From contig CAZTTH010000037.1 in the NCBI GenBank assembly GCA_964615975.1, positions 1 to 34,736 on the forward strand: DNA of 34,736 bases. The letters run 5' to 3'. The position numbers and the translations under genes were made by a program. This document shows positions 8,301 to 13,903 of the stretch, one piece after another (within the stretch, counting starts at the first letter, position 1; each line of letters begins with the position of its first letter). The notes under the pieces were generated by a model, which was not told the DNA's origin, searched no databases, and worked only from the letters and a program-made list of their open reading frames with translations. This DNA comes from CAZTTH01 sp964615975. GTDB lineage: Bacteria; Verrucomicrobiota; Lentisphaeria; JABSQK01; JAJFLO01.

Positions 8301-9072
8301 GATGTTTATCTGGCATGTCGCTCCCGATGCGTATCTCGAAACCAATGAATTCTTTCAAATGGCAGCGCAATCCCTGTTACAGATGGTGAAATCCCGGCGT
8401 GACGGCATCTTCGAATTGGACTTTCGCTTGCGGCCAGGGGGGAAAAATGCCGAGTTGGCGACCCCATTAGAGCGTTATCTGGATTATTTTTCTGCCACCG
8501 GTGAGGCCGACACCTATGAACGACAGGCATTGATTCGCTTGCGGCCTGTTGCTGGCGATTCGAGTCTTCAGCGCCAACTTATGCAGCATCGTGATGACTA
8601 TGTTTTTGGCCCGACACCATTTGATTTGGAGAGAATTCGTTATCTCCGTCAGCGCCAGATCATTGAATTGATAAAACCTGGAGTGGTCAATGCCAAATTC
8701 AGCCCGGGTGGATTGGTGGATGCGGAATATTTCATTCAGGTACTGCAAATTCGTCAGGGTAATTTGGCCGCGCCGCTGCGAGTCTCCAATACCTTGTTGG
8801 CGGCACAGGCATTGCATGAATATGAGATTATAGATGATCAAGCCTTTGAGAAATTTGTTGCGGGTTATCGCTTTCTGCGGGCATTGATCAATGGCCTGAG
8901 AATCGTGCGCGGCAATGCCCGGGATCTGGTGATTCCCGGACCGGATTCCCCTGAGTTTCAATATCTCTTGCGACGCCTGGAAAGTTTTGCCCATGCTCCA
9001 GAGGTTACTGATGCCTGGGACTATATTCGTCAACAGATGGAAAATATCCATCTGTTGTTCGCGAGCCTTTAA
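5383..9072 (+). CDS. glnE: GlnE-like glutamine synthetase adenylyltransferase with two internal ACT-like domains
   Basis: A 1229-residue cytoplasmic protein with the two nucleotidyltransferase halves of GlnE, which adds and removes AMP on glutamine synthetase. The N-terminal half has GKWGGQ at 205-210, metal ligands D217 and D219, the NRLRPEG motif and GGIRDIEF. The C-terminal half has GKWGGQ at 958-963, then D970 and E972 (D-x-E instead of D-x-D), and DFRLRPGG. E. coli GlnE has about 946 residues. The extra length lies between the halves, where two stretches look like ACT domains: about 545-600 (DYIGEFSKICGLFSAYGL) and about 705-770 (SADRFMFLFEFTNVLA). ACT domains bind amino acids; in GlnD they bind glutamine. 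This protein may therefore read glutamine directly. Both GKWGG motifs are encoded by an identical run of eight G. It sits five bases after the sensor kinase. The GlnE assignment is firm; the ACT assignment is by eye. Confidence 0.85.
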   Translation: MREPINPPSDDHALPVLMLNTAAVPTIDPWQEIIGEVNLTASEERVLRDQWQQQLPALTDPDSAVNLVSVYLHTWEGLRERKYLLHQARFGQILRLFSHSPGLGRFLIRRPSLIKKIFPIVPESVESFRDRLHKSIRIRTLDRQLAWLRQAKTIAYIQIVLADILQLDTLIDTTMKISLVGDASVRWAMSFSGLDRQPVAIIAMGKWGGQELNYSSDIDLLFVAANHLTCEDLDVIQKLATKTIRLLDQLTDDGFVFRVDNRLRPEGASGRLIRTVEEYIHHYRHYAAGWEFQALIKARYAAGERELARQFIAATKPLIYRRETPPEQILLQVREMKKKIEKALVTRHQQHGNVKLGIGGIRDIEFIVQFLQLHHGRGNPNLHETNTLTTIKRLYIHRILSLEEHTVLHEEYVFLRQLEHYLQIAGELPIRQLPGSPRDLEILGRKMGFQSTAELSAGVTLVRRYGEAIHKTRMLFHAIFDATIDFWEKKKNVRELCQGIDSETINAHFQRLESDYFLQFSSAAISEHIHLIDRLARDNLCEVQVLKGDNDTWQVTIVALDYIGEFSKICGLFSAYGLSIVSGGSYTYAAAAQVRSLAALNKAFYRRPDRRRYYDQDELVRRTKREQQKIVCVATVRRLDPLSTKDLVWPEFRNELNVYLELLREQKYEEANERINLRVISSLQRKILDVNTSVIMLPIEFHIDNDSDNRYTILDITSADRFMFLFEFTNVLATRNYYIGKIAIETRDNHIHDRLFLTTRQGRKIVSPARLQDLKTTLTLIKQFAAYLPCAPNPQLALKQFSDFADDFLTPGKKATSLLMHRQDLLENFARILGASKFLWEDFLLIQHRHLLPLMVDASKLDPPPSIPRLSRQLRRSLAQYHDEAGKVDALNRFKDREMFRIDLRHLTRRVEHFTDFSRELAVLADVVMTAAVELAIQSARTKFTCPPAAVWALMALGKWGGQDVGYASDFELMFIWHVAPDAYLETNEFFQMAAQSLLQMVKSRRDGIFELDFRLRPGGKNAELATPLERYLDYFSATGEADTYERQALIRLRPVAGDSSLQRQLMQHRDDYVFGPTPFDLERIRYLRQRQIIELIKPGVVNAKFSPGGLVDAEYFIQVLQIRQGNLAAPLRVSNTLLAAQALHEYEIIDDQAFEKFVAGYRFLRALINGLRIVRGNARDLVIPGPDSPEFQYLLRRLESFAHAPEVTDAWDYIRQQMENIHLLFASL

Positions 9073-9410
9073 AGCGTATGATATTTAGGCGAAACAGCTT
9101 CCACTACCTGAGGAGGAAAAGGAGGGCTGAACCAAGTCAATAAGGATTTCTGAATTAATAATAAGTTGGCGGCATAATAGCCTTGATCGGAAAATGTGAT
9201 TGACTTGGCCAGTTGCGCGGCAAGGAGGCGGTCAATAGATTATAGTAGTTCAAAATCAACTGCGAGACGGTTCGAATCCTCAAGCAACCAGTGACGTAAG
9301 TGTCATGAACTGCGCTCATATGGCGATGTCAGTACGGGTCAGGATATCTCCGTTGCCGGTTTGGTTATTTAAGGATGATCAAAAGACAACCTATTATTCA
9401 AGGCATAACG
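9073..9410. other. Intergenic region, no gene seen
   Basis: I see no gene in these 338 bases. There are purine-rich bits near the left end and a fragment GGTTCGAATCC near 9271 that looks like a tRNA T-loop but has no matching arms. An upstream ATG at 9375 would extend the next gene by 12 residues but has AAGG directly against it, which is poor spacing. There is no obvious terminator after the glnE-like gene. Confidence 0.4.
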
Positions 9411-10133
9411 ATGACCAACTTAGATTTCCCACTGAAAGGCCTCGTCGCCATACCGGTCTATAATGAGTTTGCTTCATTGCCGGCCGTGATTGCCAGCCTG
9501 CTCCAGGCTATCCCCCATGGGAACCTCCTTTTTATCGATGACGGTTCGGTTGATGATTCCAGCAGTGTGTTAATCAAAGCCGGGGTTCGTTATCTTCGTC
9601 ATCCTGTTAATCTTGGGTACGTCGAAGCGGTTAAAACCGCATTGCAATATACCTGGGACCATCAATTTGAATACACCGTGTTTTTCGATGCGGATGGCCA
9701 ACATCGGGTGGTGGATCTGCTCAAGGTGATTGCCGCGTATGATAGCGGCAATTACGATCTCATCATCGGAAGTCGATACAAGGGGAGGGATACCTCTGCC
9801 ATTTCATTGCGATTTTTCGGCACCAGTATGTTTTCGCGAATTTCCAGTTTTCTCACCGGCGCTTCAATAACTGACGTCACGTGCGGGTTAAAGTTGATTA
9901 CCCGCAAATTCATCCCCCTTGTGCTCAAGATTCCGGTGGAGGATCTCCATGCCGAATTGATCATCGCCTTGTCGGCAGTTGGGGCACGCATTCATGAGGT
10001 CGAGATCGAAGTCATGCCCCGCGAACACGGGGTATCGATGTATCATTTCGGAAAAGCATTTTTTTATCCGGCGAAAACCCTGCTCTGCATGTTTGCCAGC
10101 CGTTTCCATCGCCGTCATGGTCCATGGTCTTAA
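9411..10133 (+). CDS. Family 2 glycosyltransferase (dolichol/polyprenyl-phosphate sugar synthase type)
   Basis: A 240-residue GT-A enzyme without membrane helices. It opens with VAIPVYNE, carries the nucleotide-sugar and metal motif FIDDGSVDD, the segment NLGYVEAVKTAL, and FFDADGQHR with the DxD-type site. It then has the IIGSRYKGRD and DVTCGLK motifs shared with dolichol-phosphate mannose synthases and undecaprenyl-phosphate glycosyltransferases. It probably moves a sugar from a nucleotide donor to a lipid carrier on the inner membrane face. I chose the ATG at 9411 because AAGG lies seven bases before it; the ATG at 9375 is the alternative. A DUF2304-like membrane protein follows after about 100 bases and a polysaccharide deacetylase after that, which fits envelope glycan synthesis. 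The donor sugar cannot be read from the sequence. Confidence 0.88.
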   Translation: MTNLDFPLKGLVAIPVYNEFASLPAVIASLLQAIPHGNLLFIDDGSVDDSSSVLIKAGVRYLRHPVNLGYVEAVKTALQYTWDHQFEYTVFFDADGQHRVVDLLKVIAAYDSGNYDLIIGSRYKGRDTSAISLRFFGTSMFSRISSFLTGASITDVTCGLKLITRKFIPLVLKIPVEDLHAELIIALSAVGARIHEVEIEVMPREHGVSMYHFGKAFFYPAKTLLCMFASRFHRRHGPWS

Positions 10134-10235
10134 CGATTGGCTTTAGCGTGCAGAACCGATGCGAAGTACTGCTTGCAGACAAAATAATCTCTTCAAAAAC
10201 CTGAATTCGATGCAAAAAATATAAGGAGAAAAATC

Positions 10236-10616
10236 ATGAATCTTCAGAGTAAAATCATTGTCAGCATGCTTATTCTTGGATTAATTATCTGGATGTTGCG
10301 AAATCTGGTTCACCGCCGATTGACGACCGGGCAGGTATTGTTTTGGTTGCTATTGCTTTCGGGGGCGGAAGTATTGGCAATCTTTCCACGATTGGTCGAT
10401 CATGCCTCGGTTTTCTGGGGCAATCTTATTCCCATATCCTGGATCAGTTTTGTGGGACTGCTATCACTAATTGTCTATTTGCTCAATATTTCCATAAAAA
10501 TGAATGATCAACGGGCGAAAATCGTTCAATTGACCCGCAGTCTGTGTTTCTTTCAGAAAGAGATTAACGACAAGATTGCCGGGGCCCCACCGGCTGAAAC
10601 CAAGAGACCTGATTAA
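10236..10616 (+). CDS. DUF2304-like small membrane protein
   Basis: A 126-residue protein with three predicted membrane helices: about 5-22, about 35-52 and about 62-88. A charged cytoplasmic tail rich in K, R and Q follows. Size, helix layout and position next to a family 2 glycosyltransferase match the DUF2304 family, whose members commonly sit beside such enzymes but have no settled biochemical role. An excellent ribosome binding site (AAGGAG, seven bases before the ATG) fixes the start. It ends 11 bases before the deacetylase gene, so the two are probably co-transcribed. It may anchor or assist the glycosyltransferase; that is an inference from neighbourhood. Confidence 0.7.
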   Translation: MNLQSKIIVSMLILGLIIWMLRNLVHRRLTTGQVLFWLLLLSGAEVLAIFPRLVDHASVFWGNLIPISWISFVGLLSLIVYLLNISIKMNDQRAKIVQLTRSLCFFQKEINDKIAGAPPAETKRPD

Positions 10617-10627
10617 GGGGGAATGGC

Positions 10628-11452
10628 ATGCTATGTCTCACCTTTGATGTCGAAGAACGATTTCATTCCCACCTATCCCCTGCCGATTGTCCCCGCCATT
10701 GGAGTCTGCACGATCGCATTGAGGTCTTGATTGATTGGGTGGGAGAACATCAATATCGAGCAACCTATTTCGTCGTCGGTGAGCTGGCTGAAAAGTATCC
10801 TAATCTGATCAAAAAAATGGTTCAAAACGGCAACGAAGTCGCTTCCCACTCCCATTCCCACCTCAAAATGGAGAAAATGAATGCGGCACAGTGTCGGGAA
10901 GATATTCGCCGCTCAAAGGAAACGCTTGAAGACATTACCGGCATGGTGGTGCGCGGTTATCGCTCACCCTCCTGGTCCGCGGCACTGGAGGATGACTGGT
11001 TATGGGATCATCTGGTGGCTCTGGGGTTTTCTTATGATTCGTCATTATTCCCTTTCAAAACCAATATGTATGGTTCGTTTCAAACTCCCGTCATACCCTT
11101 TCGCTTACGACCAGAGCTGATGGAAATTCCCGCCTCGGTGGCGGTCTTGGGGACGGTGCGAATTCCCTATGGTGGCGGGTTTTATTTTCGCCTCTATCCC
11201 AATTGGTTGAATAAATTATTGGTGTCGCGGCAAATCCGCAAAGGTTTCATTCCCATCCTTTACTTTCATCCCTGGGATTTCGAGCGTGCCGCCCCTCTTT
11301 GTGAAGCGGGATCTTTTAATAAATACGTCGGTAATGTCAATATTGACTCCGCATGGGGGAAATTTACTGATTTGATGGCAAATATGGCGACCATGACAAT
11401 GGTTGATTACGCACGGCAACAGAGCTTGTCCGAACCTAATAGCTTATCCTGA
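10628..11452 (+). CDS. Polysaccharide deacetylase (NodB fold, DUF3473/XrtA-associated type)
   Basis: A 274-residue carbohydrate esterase family 4-like enzyme. It starts with the catalytic TFDVEE motif, where the aspartate acts as general base. It then has the metal-binding SHSHSHL, the RGYRSPSW motif, and late in the protein YFHPWDFE, the segment that marks the subgroup named after exosortase/PEP-CTERM gene clusters (DUF3473-like tail). Such enzymes remove acetyl groups from N-acetylated polysaccharides during export or lipid-linked assembly. There is no signal peptide, so it probably works in the cytoplasm or is exported with partners. AAGGGGGA lies just before the ATG. It closes a group with the glycosyltransferase and DUF2304 genes and converges on nadC. 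The substrate is unknown. Confidence 0.88.
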   Translation: MLCLTFDVEERFHSHLSPADCPRHWSLHDRIEVLIDWVGEHQYRATYFVVGELAEKYPNLIKKMVQNGNEVASHSHSHLKMEKMNAAQCREDIRRSKETLEDITGMVVRGYRSPSWSAALEDDWLWDHLVALGFSYDSSLFPFKTNMYGSFQTPVIPFRLRPELMEIPASVAVLGTVRIPYGGGFYFRLYPNWLNKLLVSRQIRKGFIPILYFHPWDFERAAPLCEAGSFNKYVGNVNIDSAWGKFTDLMANMATMTMVDYARQQSLSEPNSLS

Positions 11453-11511
11453 GCTGGGTCAGACTACCGACGCCGGTAATTCTTCTGAGAACCCTGACAC
11501 TCAGGTCGTCA

Positions 11512-12402
11512 TCATGGGGTATCAGGATAATGGGTCGATACCGATAAATCGAGTCCAATGTCGATTGCTGTGGCGGAATGGGTCAGCGCGCCAACCGAGA
11601 TAAAATCCAACCCGATATGAGCCAACTCCGGCAACCGTTCCAAGGTAATTCCCCCGCTGGCTTCCAACAAGGTGGGCGGATGTAGTTGATCACGGATCGC
11701 TACCGCATCGATCATATCGGCGGTCGACATGTTATCGAGGAGGAGATAATCCACCTGTGCCATTAGCGCCTCACGCAGCTCTTCCGGGTTCTCCACTTCC
11801 ACCTCGACTTCCATGCGTGGAGAACTCTGCCGGCACATCGCTATCGCCTGGGTCAAGCCGCCCGGACAATTCAATCCGATCAGATCGCGATGATTATCCT
11901 TGATCATCACGCGATCATACAACCCCATACGATGATTGCTGCCGCCGCCAATAGCGACGGCGTATTTTTCCAACTGGCGTAATCCCGGAGTCGTTTTACG
12001 CGTGTCCAGCAGTCGGGTCCGACTGAGACCCAGGGCATTAACATAATGGCGGGTTAAGGTCGCGATCCCGGATAAACGCTGGAGAAAATTCAACGCGGTT
12101 CGTTCGCCCGTGAGAATTGCCCGGGCATTGCCTGAGATGTGCGCCAAGGTCGTCGCGGCGCCAACCCAATCGCCATCCTCATGATAATGGGTCACGATAA
12201 TTCCGGGAGCTAATTGGGCAAAGACAGTGGCAACCACTGGCAACCCGGCGACAATACATTCCTCGCGAGTTCGGAGATAAGCGTTGGCGTGTAATTGGAG
12301 GGGAATGATCGCATTGGTCGTCACGTCCCCTGTCCCGATATCTTCCTGCAATGCGTGCAGGATTAGTGGCGTGATAGAATCAAGATTGAGGATCGGTTTC
12401 AT
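11512..12402 (-). CDS. nadC: Nicotinate-nucleotide pyrophosphorylase (quinolinate phosphoribosyltransferase)
   Basis: This 296-residue cytosolic enzyme converts quinolinate and PRPP to nicotinate mononucleotide, CO2 and pyrophosphate in de novo NAD synthesis. The sequence begins with the family's EDIGTGDVTT. It has LNFLQRLSGIAT, the substrate-binding DTRKTTPGLR, GGGSNHRMGLYD with MIKDNH, EVEVENPEE, LLDNMS and the end motif EASGGI...ISVGALTHS. Length is normal and all core residues appear intact. Its start overlaps the end of the upstream WecA-like gene by 23 bases, so the two are translated from one message. nadA and nadB are not in the window. Confidence 0.96.
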   Translation of the reverse strand: MKPILNLDSITPLILHALQEDIGTGDVTTNAIIPLQLHANAYLRTREECIVAGLPVVATVFAQLAPGIIVTHYHEDGDWVGAATTLAHISGNARAILTGERTALNFLQRLSGIATLTRHYVNALGLSRTRLLDTRKTTPGLRQLEKYAVAIGGGSNHRMGLYDRVMIKDNHRDLIGLNCPGGLTQAIAMCRQSSPRMEVEVEVENPEELREALMAQVDYLLLDNMSTADMIDAVAIRDQLHPPTLLEASGGITLERLPELAHIGLDFISVGALTHSATAIDIGLDLSVSTHYPDTP

Positions 12403-13522
12403 CGGATCTGGTGGATGCGGTCTCTCTATGATGATGATTATTTTTACCGTTATATATTTGCATGATGGTGACCAGAGTAAGTATGCACAGGGTTTGGATT
12501 AATACCAGAATAACGCCGCGGGTTTCCATCCATAACAAAGGTAAGGCGCCAATACCAATCGACATGGCCAGCAAATGAACCAGAAAAACCGCGGTTTTTT
12601 TATCCATCCCCATTTGCTGGAAACGGTGGGAGATATGATTGTGATCTCCATGATAAATCGGCTTTCCGGCCCGCAGTCGGATGATAATGACCGCGATGGC
12701 ATCAAAGAGTGGCACCGCCAAGGCAAACAGGGGTATCAGCAGTGGAGTCAGGGTGGGTGAATCCGCAGGCCGATAGAAGGATGTCATGATGGCAATCGTC
12801 GCCAGACTGAAGCCGAGAAAATGACTGCCGGAATCTCCCATGAATATGGTGGCGGGACTGCAATTGTGGAGATAAAATCCCAACGCCACCCCGGAAGTGG
12901 CGGCTCCCAGCGCAGCCACTAAAAATTGATGTTGCAGGGCGGCGACCAAGGTAAAGACCAAAGCGCCGATAAACGCCAGACCTGAAGCCATGCCGTCCAT
13001 ATTATCGGTGAAATTCAAAGCGTTAATAACCAGCAAATACCAGCTCACGGTCAGCAGCCAGGTTACCACCGGTGTTTCCATGAATAAAGTGATTCTGATT
13101 TGCGGATATACTGCCACGCTGCCGCAAATTAGGAATTGGAGAAGAAATTTAAGCGATGGACCGAGAGGCTTGACATCATCATATAACCCCATGATCGAGA
13201 TCATGGTGGCGCCACCGATAATGACATAAAGAATTTCTTTGACAGTTAAAAATTGCGGTACCTGCACGCCCAATTCCGAGGGAAGAATTGGCGCCGCTAA
13301 TTCCATCACGAGAATCCCTCCGACCACCGTCAATGACCATCCCAATAACATAGCCATACCGCCAAGCACCGGAGTCGCCCGGGAATGACGCTTATGAAAT
13401 TCACCTAGCGGGGTGTCGAGAATATTTAATTTCCAACTGAGTTTTCCCCACCATGGTGTGGTCAACGCCGTGATCATCATGGCCATCAAACCAATAAAAA
13501 CATAGAGCAAAAACCAAAACAT
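12380..13522 (-). CDS. Polyprenyl-phosphate N-acetylhexosamine-1-phosphate transferase (WecA/TagO/MraY superfamily)
   Basis: A 380-residue integral membrane protein with about ten helices. It transfers a sugar-1-phosphate from a UDP-sugar to undecaprenyl phosphate, the first step of many envelope glycans. Superfamily motifs are in place: the cytoplasmic loop GLYDDVKPLGPSLKF, NFTDNMDGMASG with the catalytic aspartates, MGDSGSHFLGF, and the histidine-rich HGDHNHISHRF of WecA/TagO. The latter motif separates it from MraY, so O-antigen, teichoic-like or exopolysaccharide initiation is more likely than peptidoglycan. The tail is hydrophilic and His-rich. It shares 23 bases with nadC downstream. 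The glycosyltransferase and deacetylase genes to the left may act in the same pathway. Confidence 0.92.
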   Translation of the reverse strand: MFWFLLYVFIGLMAMMITALTTPWWGKLSWKLNILDTPLGEFHKRHSRATPVLGGMAMLLGWSLTVVGGILVMELAAPILPSELGVQVPQFLTVKEILYVIIGGATMISIMGLYDDVKPLGPSLKFLLQFLICGSVAVYPQIRITLFMETPVVTWLLTVSWYLLVINALNFTDNMDGMASGLAFIGALVFTLVAALQHQFLVAALGAATSGVALGFYLHNCSPATIFMGDSGSHFLGFSLATIAIMTSFYRPADSPTLTPLLIPLFALAVPLFDAIAVIIIRLRAGKPIYHGDHNHISHRFQQMGMDKKTAVFLVHLLAMSIGIGALPLLWMETRGVILVLIQTLCILTLVTIMQIYNGKNNHHHRETASTRSDETDPQS

Positions 13523-13640
13523 ATTACTGAATTGCCACTTGAATTAATTGGATGATGTTTGCCGCGGTCAGATTGAAAATCCCATAATATGAACTTAAGG
13601 TACGCGTTCGCGAAACAGATTTAACAAGAATTGTTGGCAT

Positions 13641-13820
13641 ATGGAAACTGAACAGATTCAAGAATATTATATTTGTGTGTTATGCGGCTATATTTATGAT
13701 CCAGAGATGGGCGATCCTACCCAGGGCATTGATCCGGGAACAAGTTTCTCCTCATTGCCTGAAAGCTGGATCTGCCCTTTATGTTACGCGGATCAAACCG
13801 AATTTGAGCCGCTCAATTGA
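13641..13820 (+). CDS. Rubredoxin
   Basis: A 59-residue protein too short for many gene callers. It carries the two rubredoxin iron-binding knuckles, CVLCGYIYDP near residues 12-21 and CPLCYA near 45-50. Between them are the family's GDPTQGIDPGT and the LPESW core (the loop usually written LPDDW). One Fe is held by four cysteines; the protein passes single electrons in the cytoplasm, often to oxygen- or peroxide-reducing enzymes. The N terminus has a nine-residue extension ahead of the usual start. The second knuckle reads CPLCYA where most rubredoxins have CPxCGA. The ribosome binding site is weak. It lies divergent from the WecA-like gene and 83 bases ahead of the foldase gene. No obvious redox partner is adjacent. 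Confidence 0.93.
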   Translation: METEQIQEYYICVLCGYIYDPEMGDPTQGIDPGTSFSSLPESWICPLCYADQTEFEPLN

Positions 13821-13903
13821 TCATCATTCGCAACGCCGCCGAAGCCGGCTCCGATTCACCTAACCAACCCTAAACAATCAAATTAAATTGGATTCAAGGA
13901 ACT

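Noticed and set aside
8467..9051. 194-codon minus-strand frame at the end of the glnE-like gene
   Set aside because: Antisense shadow of the conserved C-terminal catalytic region.
9240..9293. tRNA-like string GGTTCGAATCC with a following AAGCAACCA
   Set aside because: The T-stem mismatches beyond two pairs and no acceptor, D or anticodon arm can be drawn upstream. At most a decayed remnant.
13675..13863. 62-codon plus-strand frame over the rubredoxin gene
   Set aside because: It is a shifted frame of the rubredoxin gene at 13641-13820, which has the two cysteine knuckles.
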